From Progne subis subis (lineage: Eukaryota; Chordata; Aves; Passeriformes; Hirundinidae), in contig JAKJHU010000184.1 in assembly GCA_022316685.1 (NCBI GenBank), positions 558,001 to 622,000 on the forward strand: a stretch of 64,000 nt of DNA, in the 5' to 3' direction. This document shows positions 1-12,100 of this stretch, piece after piece. Position numbers and translations under genes: made by a program. A model generated the notes under the pieces. It had not been told where the DNA came from. It made no database searches and saw only the letters and a program-made list of their open reading frames with translations. The first letter of the stretch is position 1. Each line of letters opens with the position of its first letter.

Positions 1-13
1 CACCCCGCGTCAC

Positions 14-187
14 CTCCTCGCGCAGCTTGCGGATCAGCTCGGTGTCGTTGTGGTGGGTTTTGATCACCTCGGCCTTGCCGCTGGCCACCAGCGAGGCACT
101 CTCGATCAGGTTCAGGCCTCAGCGTGCCCTGAGCAAGGAAAACCTCCTCGGGTTTCAGGTTCATCTCCCGATGACCTCGTTGGCGAT
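14..187 (-). CDS. GMPS: GMPS coding exon 9, with two offsetting indels
   Basis: The exon encodes residues 347-404, from IANEVIG to LIRKLREE, including [13 protein letters not shown] of the XMP/ATP site region. Its 174 nt equal the expected 58 codons. However, a G is missing in the run encoding Ile-Gly-Glu (about 166-170), which produces an early TGA. An extra A in the Pro-Asp-Leu codons (about 114-117) restores the frame. The donor is gtgacg at positions 13-8. Later exons are off the window. Confidence 0.92.
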
Positions 188-3100
188 CTGCAGCACGGGA
201 GAGAGGAGCTGTGACGCTTTGGGGGAGCGAGGAGTCTGAGAGGGGACAGGGAGCTCGAAAAGCACAGCCAGCAAGCTGCTGATGGCACTGTCCCACTGCT
301 CAAACACTGCTGGGGACCCCACCCTCTGCTGAACAGAAAATGGGAAAAATGTCTCCACATCTAAATAAAAATACCAAAAATCTCTCCAGGAACGTCAGGG
401 CCTGTTAAATACTCTCCTGTCACTCGCCAAAGGCTTCTGGGGCCACCCCCAGCCCACACAAGCCCTGATGCCATGGATTAAACAACAAAAGATGCACCCA
501 GGAATCACAGTATTTAACAACTTCAACCGAGCAACAAATAAACGTTACCTTAACAAAGGTTGTCACCGATAATTTTTCTCTTTTCTTCAGGACTTGTAGT
601 CATATTTAAGGTCTTGCTGATTCTTTTACGTGGAGTTCTGTCCTCGTCTGAGATGGGCAGAGTTGTTGTGCCATTATAGAACGAATGGGCTGCATTCACC
701 ACTGCAGGAAATCACAGGGGTTTTGGGTTTTTTTTACAAAAATCAAAGATTTTATGCAGGTTAAAAACAAAAGTTTGACTTTATTGCTTCTAAAAAAAAG
801 AAAAAACCCCAAAAAACCCAACAAAAATAAAAATCCTTCCTTTGACTACCAACTGCATTGAACAGGGCTGCTCAATACCTCAAAAAGCAATTTATATTTT
901 TTTACTTCTCTTATTAACCATTCCTTTTTCCACACTGTGAGATTAAGCAGCCACATGCAAGTCCAGCTCTTGCTTCCCTCTCAGATTATCATTCACTTGC
1001 TTTAAATAGTTTACAGGACAGTATTTCCCCAAGGCCCTTCTGCAACCAAAATTAAATGCTGCACTCTTTACTCATGCTACATTATTCCTCTTAATTTAGA
1101 GAGGCTCCCAGGGCAGAGATCAGCTGGGAGGCTCTCTGGCATCTTCCACCAGCACTGAACTCCAAGACCTGCAGAAGGAGCAAGTGCAGCAAAGGGATTC
1201 CCTCAGTTTGCTCCTCTGGCCGCCTGCCAGAGCCCAGGTTTATTGCTCCATGGAGTAGAAGAATAAGACACAGGTTTTCCACTAAAAAAAAAAAAAATAA
1301 ACGTAGAAAAACGTGTTTAGAAGGAAGCTGAGGACGCAGCAGCCCGGCATGCCCCGTGCCACACTGGCTGAGCAGAACACAGGAGCCCTGGACAAAGGCA
1401 GATATGCTCAGTAATCACAGAGCAGCTCGTGCTGTGGCAAAACTCGGGCTTCTCCCACCTCCTCACACCTGAGGTACAAAAAAATCCCTCTGAGCCCTCC
1501 CACCAACCACATCTGGGCACTTTCTGCTCTCTGTTAACTCCTTCACAGAATCATAAAGGGTGGAAAAGACCTCCCAGATCACTGAGCCAAACCTCGACCA
1601 AACCTTGTTCTCACAAAGTCACTCCAATACCATTAAAATGCACCTCTATCAAAGCCAGAAAAAATGCCTTGAAAGTCATTTTGGCTATAGCAGCATTCAG
1701 TCACCCAAAGGAGCTGACAAGGAAACAGACTCAGGGTAAGAAATGAATCCCCAAGGTTCATCAAGGCACTGGAGAACATGGAAATTCAGTCAGTTCTGCA
1801 GCAGCTGAACAGGGTCCTCAGCAGAGGGGCGACCACGGTGATGGTTTAAGTTCATTACTGGATGGAAACACCAAATGGGAGGGACTGCACAAGAGCAGGC
1901 TCCTGGGCAGCTGTTCTTGTGAGAATTAAACCCACAAGAGAGCTGCTCTGCGTGGTCAGTGGGGAAATTCCATGGCATGGAGACTTCTCTCTCCAAATGA
2001 ATGGATGGAAGACAACTTATGGGCAGTAAACTGTGAAAATCACAGGGTTTGTCTCTTCATATTGTCAGTGAGAGAGTGAACAGTTTGTGGGGAGAAGGAG
2101 AAGTTTGAAGGTTTAATTTTGAGTCTCACTTTCTTCTTTTGGTGTTTGCTAATAAATCTATCTTTACACCCTTTAAGTTTGAACTTGCTTTGCTTTTCTC
2201 CTAATCCTATCTCACAGCAGCAGAAAAAAAACACTACAAAATGGTGCAAGGGTTGGGAATTGTGATAGGCAACATGAAACCACCAGAGCAAGGCACAGAC
2301 CCACTGCTCTGCTGCGCCCCACCTGCAGAACTCACCCACACCTGAAGAGATGGGGCAGCTACTCTGCACACTCCCAGTAATAAAGGCTAACATCTCAGCT
2401 TTAAAGCTTGTGAACGGGTTCAGGTGGCTCCACATCACCAACCTGGCCGGGTACCAGAGCCTGGGAACTGCACATCGATAAAACCCGACCCTGAGGGCAG
2501 ATTCTGGGAAAACCCCAACTCAGCGAGGTGTGAGGAGCACTGAGCAGGAACGTGGTACCTTTCACCTGGATGCCCAGCTTCTTGAGGGCCTCCTCCACGG
2601 CCTGGCTCTCCCTCTTGCGCATGAAGCCGTTGTCAATGTGCACGGCGATGACCTGCTCGCGGTTCAGGGCGCGGTTCAGCAGCGCCGTGCACACCGTGGA
2701 GTCCACACCGCCGCTGAGCAGCACCTGCCAGGGCCAGGGAACACACACACAGGGCTCAGGTGGGCACAGGGAAAGGGTTAACACAGAGCCAGCACCTGCC
2801 AGGGCCAGGGAACACACACACAGGGCTCAGGTGGGCACAGGGAAAGGGTTAACACAGAGCCAGCACCTGCCAGGGCCAGGGAACACACACACAGGGCTCA
2901 GGTGGGCACAGGGAAAGGGTTAACACAGAGCCAGCACCTGCCAGGGCCAGGGAACACACACACGGCTCAGCTGGGCACGGGGAAACACACACACAGCTCA
3001 GCTGGGCACGGGGAAACACACACACACAGCTCAGCTGGGCACAGGGAAACACACACACAGCTCAGCTGGGCACGGGGAAACACACACACAGCTCAGCTGG

Positions 3101-6100
3101 GCACAGGGAAACACACACACACAGCTCAGCTGGGCACAGGGAAAACACACACACAGCTCAGCTGGGCACAGGGAAACACACACACAGCTCAGCTGGGCAC
3201 AGGGGAAACACACACACAGCTCAGCTGGGCACGGGGAAACACACACACACAGCTCAGCTGGGCACAGGGAAACACACACACACAGCTCAGCTGGGCACAG
3301 GGAAACCACACACACAGCTCAGCTGGGCACAGGGAAACACACACACAGCTCAGCTGGGCACAGGGAAACACACACACAGCTCAGCTGGGCACAGGGAAAC
3401 ACACACAGCTCAGCTGGGCACGGGGAAACACACACACAGCTCAGCTGGGCACGGGGAAACACACACACAGCTCAGCTGGGCACGGGGAAACACACACACA
3501 CAGCTCAGCTGGGCACGGGGAAACACACACACAGCTCAGCTGGGCACGGGGAAACACACACACAGAGCTCAGCTGGGCACAAGGAAACACACACACAGCT
3601 CAGCTGGGCACAGGGAAACACACACACAGAGCTCAGCTGGGCACAAGGAAACACACACACAGCTCAGCTGGGCACAGGGAAACACACACACAGAGCTCAG
3701 CTGGGCACAGCAAAGGGGTTAACACACAGCAGGAGGGAGGGAGGGAGGGAGGGCACAGCTGTGCCCTTGGCTGGCACTGTGTAACCAAAATGTGTGCTCT
3801 GTTTCCAGCTGTGGCTGGGGAGGGGCTCTCTTTATCTCCAGTGGAACCCATCCCTCAGCTCTCCAGGGATCTGTGTTCATGGGCAATCCAGGCTCACTGA
3901 GACAATTCCATCCATCCACTGGGAGATGCTCCACCCAGGGGAGGAGCCCAGCATTCCCAGCTGGATCAAACCTGGGATTGGGACCAGCAGCACAGCCCCG
4001 TGTGCGCTGGAACTGCCAGAGGAATCCATCTCACCGCCACGGGGCCCTTCCACAGGATCATCCCTGCTCCAACAGAACCACACCTGGCACTGCAGCAGGA
4101 CTCACTGACCAACAGGGTGGCAGGTCATGTTCTGACTCTGTCAGGGTTTTCAGGATTTTTTTTGTTGTGTTTTTTGTACTACTGCATTTGTATTTTGTAA
4201 TATTCCTAGTAAAGAACTGTTATTCCTATTCCCATCTCTTTGCCTGAAAGCCCCCTTAATTGCGAAATAATAATAATAATTCGGAGGGAGGGGGTTCACA
4301 TTCTCCATTCCAAGGGAATTTTCCAGCTTTCCCTGGCAGACACCTGGATTCCAAACCAAGACAAACAACACTGAGCTGCAGCCAGCCAGCCACACAGTGC
4401 CCCGGCTGTTGCAGCCTCCCTAAAACCTGGGAATGCAGGACTCTGGGAATGCCCCTCACACCCAGCAGGGGCTTCCATGCAGGGAAAGGTTTAACACTCA
4501 CCCTTTGCTGTTTTTATAAGGTAAAGGAGCAGGAACTTCTTTGCCGTCCTGACAGCACTTGGCTCGATGCCAAAGTAAGAACACTGATGGGTCTCTTTAG
4601 CTGCTCCTCAGAAATGCCAATAGATTCTGTTGGCAGCAGGACAAACTGCGCCTCCAAAAACGTGAAGGGACTTAAGAAGGAGCACAGAGCTGCTCAGGGC
4701 TCTTTTGGGGGTGTCTTAGTCAGGTGTCAGATGCTTCTCTGGCACCTGTGAATGGCTTTTGTTCTTTTATTTCTGTACCATTTATTATTTTCCCACTTAT
4801 TAAAACCTTGGCTTTGCCAAACACACCCAAGGAGCCGTCAGGCAATATCATGAAGCCACTCTGGAAGGCTGCAGGTCAACCCTGAGACTTGAAACATCTC
4901 CAGCGGGCTGATCCCACTCTGGCCATGTGTGAGGACAGGACCCAAACCACGACAATTCCCCACTTCCCAAAACCGACCCCAGCTGTGCCAGTGGCTCTGC
5001 ACACCAGCCCCCAGCTGTGACTGAACTCACCAGCACCTTGGAGGAGCCCACTTTCTCCTTGATGTCCTGGATGCACTGGAGCTCTCTGTTCTCCACGGTG
5101 AAGGTGCCGCTGCAGCCCGCAATGTCGTACAGAAAATTCTTCAGGATCATCTTCCCGTTCACTGTGAGGCTCACCTCAGGGTGGAACTGTGCTCCATAGA
5201 GCTTTTTAGACTCGTTTGCTATGCCTGGCACACGTGACAGAACAACAATAAATACATAAATCAGCTGGAATTGAATGCATCCCCAAGCCAGGCAAGAGAA
5301 TCAAAGCGGCTCTCTGGGACTTGGTAACTCCAGTGCCTTTCAAACCCCAAATCCTAAGGTCCCAAAATTCCCTGTGACAATCTCTGTGTGATGTTAAAGC
5401 CCTGCTCTCAGTTCCTACACTGCTCTTGCTCAGTTGAACATCCATTAATATTCAATATTAAATACAATAACAAGTTAATAAGCTTTAACAATTAAACAGT
5501 GCTTGACTGGTACAGTTACAGTGCACAGCACAGTGCAGGTCTCCCCATCCCCTGCCTCAAGGGCACAGGATATTTTATTTCTGAGACAAACAACACATGC
5601 ATGTTTTAAAATAATATAAACTATATAAATAATGTTAACTTTCACCATATTTCAATCAGGACCGTTCTTTTTAAAGTACATTTCTTTCTTATCGCGACGG
5701 CTCGACATACAAACAGAAATTGTTAAAACACTTCATTTACTTGGCAATTAAATTTCAAGAACTATTACTCTGTTCCCATCTGGTTCTAACCCATGCCTGC
5801 CATAATTCTTTACCAAACGTTACAGAAGACAAATTGAGGATAAAACAAATACCTGCTATGATGTTCCCAGACTGTGCCACCACCTTGAATCCGTCAGCTA
5901 CCTTATCCACGCTATCTCCATGAGTGAGGAGCACGAGCTCTTCCTTCTGAAGGCCCCTAAGCCAGGATTAAAAACCAGAATCAATTCAAGAAAGAACAAA
6001 GATTTCACTCCCTGCCTTTCCAAGAGATGCCCTGAGGGATTCCAACAAAAGCACATCTCAGCACATTTGAAATGTCTGCAGGATTTCCTTCCCAGGAACA

Positions 6101-9100
6101 GCCATCTGCAGCTCTGAGATGCCTCCCTTGGAAGCTGCCTCCTCCAAGGGGGAATTTATCTTAATTCTGAAGGGTTTGTGGGTTTCTCCTCGTAAACAGC
6201 CCAGTACTGAAATCCCCTCTTGGACACGGGGAGCCATCTGTAGTCAATCAGGATACTGGGAGCATTGCTTTTTATTTCAACAGAGTGAACTTTTCTTGTT
6301 CAAAACTGTGTGTTTTCGGGACAATTTGGGCACATCAGACAGTTCTGCAGGAGCCCCACAGAAGGAAGATAATAAAACTGGAGCACCAGGGAGGAGTAAA
6401 CTGTCAGACTTTTTACAAGGACCTTGAAAGCCATCGGCAAAATTATCAGGAAATCTAATTCTGGTTTATAAAACATCACACAGCAGTTTTAAAGGAAGGT
6501 AGAAGAGGAATGGGTTTGGATTTTCTGTGCCCTTTCCAAAACTGGATGGGCACCAACAAATACAAGAGCAGTGCACTGCAGGAGACAAGAGCTTAACGCA
6601 AATATCCTCAAATCGTGGTGCATTTACAGTGTCTCAGTGAAGACCCAGAAATAAGGGGTTTATACAGTATTCCCAGCAAATACACCTGCTTTTTTAGAGC
6701 CAACTGCAAAGTTATCCTTAAGCATTTGTTTCCATGAGTACCTGCTTGTTTGTGACCACACTTGTGAAAGTTTTATAGAAATTATCAGCTGATTTTGCCC
6801 TTTTTTTTTAAAATAACCTTCCTCTCATCCAGACACGCTTTCCCTGCTGTGGTAACAGGAAATGTGTGTGCACCTGAAGAGTGAGCAGGTGTTGTCCAGG
6901 GTGATGCTGAACACTCCATCCTCCCGAACGCTCTTCTTGTGCACCGTCCCTCCAAACACCTTGTTCATCATCTGCAGAGCAGAAGGATTGAGGCACGAGA
7001 GGATGAGAAAGCTCCCCACGACCTGCAGCATTCCGCCCCTCACCACACTCCTGCTGTTTCCCAAAGGCGTAAGAATTCCCCTCGGAATTAATCCTCGCCC
7101 TGCTCATTCCCCAGTGCCACACAGAGGGAGCAGAACCCCACAGGTAGAGATTTGCAAAACAGGGAATATTGCACAGCTGCTTCCCTCAGAAAGGGCTGCT
7201 CTGCAAACCAGCTGCCTACCCGAGGCCACGTCTAAACCCTGAATTTATTCCCTTGGGTTCATTTTGTGAGTAACCCTGGAAAAAGCAAGCTGCACGAGCA
7301 GAAGCCGTGCACCTAAAGCAGCCCTCATCTCCCTGGAAGTTTGCTTAGCTCAGCTGCGATCTACCAGATCCCTGCAGGATCACAGTGACTCCAAAGGGAG
7401 GTAAGGGCTTTTTCTTTTTTTTGTGAGGGAGTGTTAAGCACTCTTAAGAACGATGCTAGAAGCAGCCCACGCCTGAGGCACTGCCCCACCTGCTGCCAGG
7501 AGAGGTGCCCCATTCAGTGCCAGCTGGGCAGAATGAACAAGTGACTGACAGGTTACATCTCCTCTGACAAAAACAGCCAGTGTGGAACTCCATCCACAGC
7601 ACTGCAGCCAAGAAACACCATTTATGTAACTGATCCCAAACTGGTTTGGGTTGGAAAGGACCTTAAATCCCACCCAGTGCCACCCCAGCCACGGCAGGGA
7701 CACTTCCCACAGTCCCAGGCTGCTCCAAATCCCAGTGTCCAACCTGGCCTTGGGCACTGCCAGGGATCCAGGGGCACCACAGCTGCTCTGGGCACCCTGT
7801 GCCAGGGCCTCAACACCCTGCCAGGGAAGAACTTCTCCCTAATCTCTAATCCAAATCTGCCCTCCCTCAGTTTAAGGCCGTGACAGGACAAGGCAGAGCC
7901 AGGAGAGGAGCACAGAGCAAGCTGGGTTCATCAGCTGAACGCTCCTGTGGCCCTGCCTGTGCTGAAAGCAGCTCCTCCAGCACTGCCCCTCCAGTTCCCA
8001 CAGAAATGAGCCCCAGGAGGTGGCTGTGGACGAGCAGCTCTGCTGGCTGGACTGGCTCCTGGAGACGTGTCCCAAGCCCAAAGACCCTGTGCCTCCTCCC
8101 AACAGCACCTGCATGCCATAGCAGATCCCAAGCACCGGTTTTCCTATGGTGAATATGGCCGGGTCGAACCACGGGGCATCCTCTGCATACACAGAGTTTG
8201 GTCCTCCAGATATGATGATGGCTCTGCAGACAGGACACGGAGAAATCATTAATGGAAACACACTGCTTACTTTGAAATCTATTTACTTTAAGCATTGGCA
8301 CAGTGTCACACCGCTCTCAGAGCTGATACTTTCTAACAGACATTTTAACACAGATATGAACACATAGCTGGATTTTTGCTGTCAAACCCAGCAGGTTTTC
8401 AGGGAGGGATTGCCCCAGTTTAAACAAACTCATATATAAGCCATCATAAAAAGTGCCTGTATTTTAAATTCTTCACAGCCAGCCATCAGCTACGAGAGAA
8501 GCAGGATGGCTGGGACAAATTAGAGGATTAGCACCAAGACATATCTTTATATATATATATACACACACACACATACACAATTTATGAAGTCTGTGACATC
8601 TGGAGGAGACCTGCAGTCAAAAAATCCACTCCCTAACTCCTAAACCTGCTGAAAAACCCCTCCCTTGATCCATTCTGGTTATGCAGAGATGGCATTAGCA
8701 GCACGTGGAGAATTACAAGCACAATACACGCGATCGTGTAGGGTTTGGAGTTAACACTTCACACTATAAAGGAAAATTAAACCATCTCAAAGGGGGAGGG
8801 AGAGCTTCTGCAAACCATAATGATTTACAAGACCATGAACTGCAGAAGCACCAGTTGGGCAACACTTCTGGCCTCATCCCGGGACAGAGCAGGGCTGTGC
8901 CAGACCTTGGACTCAGAACTGTTTGTCTCACAGAGAACATCAAACTTGTTCCCAGCCAGAAACGCAAAACCAAACGAGACAGAAGTTGCATAAATGGGAT
9001 TAAATGTATCTAATAACTCCCCCAGCATTAGCTCCCTGCAAATGCTGACAAAATAGAGTTTTTCTGGTTCTGAGCAGCAGGAACAGGCACTGTGCTGCCC

Positions 9101-12100
9101 ACAGCCCTGCAGCACTGACAGAGACCACCCTGCAGCAGCAAGCCCTGCACCAGGGTCCCCTGCAGCCCAGCAGGCAGGAGCTGGAGGAGGCAGCACTTGT
9201 TTCCCTGCCTGCTGGGACCTCCAGGCCAGCTCTGGAAGGGTGTAGAGCCTTACACTGAACCGTCCTGAGAGCTCCTCCCTGCTGCTCTCGCACAGGCACT
9301 TCTGGTCAGCCTGGAGACACCGTGGATGTCCTCAGCCTGAACGGCTCTGAGGAGCCTGAACTCCCTCCACGGCTGCTGCTGCCACTGCTCCCAGTAACTC
9401 CATGCACACAAGCATTTTCCCCAGGGCCAGGTGCACAGGGCACAGTTTAATATTAATTAGACTCACAGAACAGGCCCCTGGAGCTCTGGCAGCCCTGGGG
9501 CAGTGCCCATTCCCTGGAGCGGCTGAGCAGAGCCCAGCACCCTCTGGGGAAGAACCTTTCCCTGATCTCCAGCCCACACCTCCCCTGACGCTGCTCCAGC
9601 TGCTCCCTTGGGTTCTTGGGAGGAACTGAAGGAATACAGCCACACCTATAGACTGAACATTCTTACGAGAAGTTAAAATAGTTATACGCTGTTCTAGTCA
9701 AAAACTGAGCCTTAAAAACCTGGGGTTTTTTCCATGCCAATTGAAATTTGACATAACAGAGAGAGGTTTGCAATGTGCCCGAGTATTAAAGTACAAAAAT
9801 GAGTTGAGGCTGAGAGAAGGACTTGCATCTTCTCAGCTGTGCAGGAGAAGTCAGAACCAGCAGAGGATGCAGACTTTGCAAGCTTTCCTGCACACTTGTC
9901 TGTGTTGGTATGAATATCCCTTTCTCAGGTTTACCCTAAACCCTTCCCCAACAGCCTGACCCAGCTCTGGAAAGCCCCTTTGCACCGCCTTACAGGCACC
10001 TCAGGAGGCACATTAAAACACCCAGGGTAAATGTGTGCATTGATACCCCGAGGTCAGATACGCCAGAGCTCAGCGCCAGAGGCCATTCTCAATGCAGAGC
10101 CAGGGCCTTGTGGGAAATGCTCGTGTTCGTGTCACATTTAGGTGACACTTGTCACTGGAGTGTCCCGAACATCGAGGAGCCGGCTTTTTAAACACAACAT
10201 GTAAATGTGATTTAGCAAAATCCCATCTGCTGCCCATCTCAAAGCTCGGCACAGCCCCAGGTGCAGCTCCTCACCCATTCCATGCAGGAGCATGGGAACC
10301 TGACTGTTCCCAGGACATGGAATATGCACAAACCCTGCAGGAAAGCCACCAGCTCAGTTTCACAGTTGTGGATCTGCTGTGTTTGGTGACTGACGGACAC
10401 CGGGGACACAAAGAGGTTTGTGGACAGGCAGAGTTACTGACCAGCCTGGGTGACCCAAAAGCACTGCCCCAGCCTCGAGGAGTGACCGGGACGGGGAGGC
10501 TCTGCCAACTGCAGAGAGCAGTGACACGTCCTACAGGCCTAATCCCAATGCTCTCAAGAACTTTTAACTGCTCTGAAGTTCCTCCCACCGCAAACCTGCA
10601 TCGACACAAACTATTTTCTGCTTCACTAATTATCACTGACTGGAAAAATGCACTTCTGCAGCACTGTCCTATCCGCTACAGAGCACAGCCAAAATCCCAT
10701 GTGCACCGTGTTTCTGGATTTGTACCAAACTGACAAGAAAGTACAAATCTTTGGTGATTTGTAGACTTCAGGGTATTTATTCTCCACACACAGAAGAGAT
10801 GTATATCCCTAAAAAGCCTAACAAAAGATGAAAAATTAATGTGCAAAGCACTAAGTAATTGTGAGACTTTTCTTTGCTTCAAACAATTTTTGTTTGCTAC
10901 TCCCTAGAAACATCTGGCAGGATAACTTCAGCATCCAAGTTAGTTAGTTTAAATTAAATTAAAAAAAAAAACAAATAGTAAAAAAAAAAAAATTTTAGAA
11001 GCCCACAAAAAATTCAACAGGTAAAACAGCAAAATCATCTACATTTTGGCAGGTATTTAAAACACAGCCTCTTGAATGGTACTTTGGAATAGAAATTGTT
11101 GAAACGACATTAAAGAAACAAATGCACGAAAAGGCAGCGAGAGACAAAGGTACCACACGGATCTCTGCCCAGGCGTGCCCAGCTCAGCTCAGAGAGAACC
11201 GCTGGCACTGGGGGCACTGCCCAGGAGGGAGGCAGGGAGGGAGGGAGCAGGCTGCAGGACGTACCGGAATCCCTGCTCGCGGATGGCGAAGGCCGGCGTC
11301 TCCAGCGGGAAGATCTCGGACTGCACGAAGAGCTCGCGCACGCGCCGGTCGATCACCTTGCCGTACTGCGCGCCCGCGTCCAGGATCACCACGGCGCCCT
11401 CGTAGTGGTGCTGCCCATCCTTGAGCTCTGCCCCGGCGTTCTCGGGCTGTCAACGGCACCCACGGCAGAGAGCCCGCGGATCAGTGACACCCACCGAGTC
11501 AGTGACACCCACGTTAGAGAGCCCACAGATCAGTGATACCCATGTTAGAGAGCCCACGGAGTCAGTGACACCCACCGAGTCAGCGACACCCATGTTAGAG
11601 AGCCCGCGGATCAGTGACACCCATGTTAGAGAGCCCGCGGATCAGTGACACCCACGGAGTCAGTGACACCCATGTTAGAGAGCCCACAGAGTCAGCGACA
11701 CCCACAGCAGAGAGCCCACGGATCAGTGACACCCATGGAGTCAGTGACACTCACGGCAGAGAGCCCACAGAGTCACTGACACCCATTCAGCAATCCCATG
11801 GAACCGCCACCACCCACATCAGCGATCCCACGGAGTCACCACCACCCACATCAGCGATCCCACGGAGTCACCACCACCCACATCAGCGATCCCACGGAGT
11901 CACCACCACCCACATCAGCGATCCCACGGAGTCACCACCACCCACATCAGCGATCCCATGGAGTCACCACCACCCACATCAGCGATCCCACGGAGTCACC
12001 ACCACCCACATCAGCGATCCCACGGAGTCACCACCACCCACATCAGCGATCCCACGGAGTCACCACCACCCACATCAGCGATCCCATGGAGCCACCACCA

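Larger units (their letters stand above)
8224..11264 (-). other. GMPS intron 2
   Basis: This 3-kb intron holds a short (TA)n(CA)n microsatellite near 8549-8579, a CR1-like segment near 9450-9640 and A-rich runs near 10955-10995. No additional exon was recognised. Confidence 0.7.

Noticed and set aside
2720..3715. CRISPR-like regular repeats
   Set aside because: There are no unique spacers; the whole unit repeats, and the context is a vertebrate intron.
2902..3900. A 332-codon frame of [12 protein letters not shown] repeats, and antisense Cys-rich frames
   Set aside because: They are generated by the CA-rich array in GMPS intron 6; the Cys-rich antisense look is only the reverse complement of CACACA.
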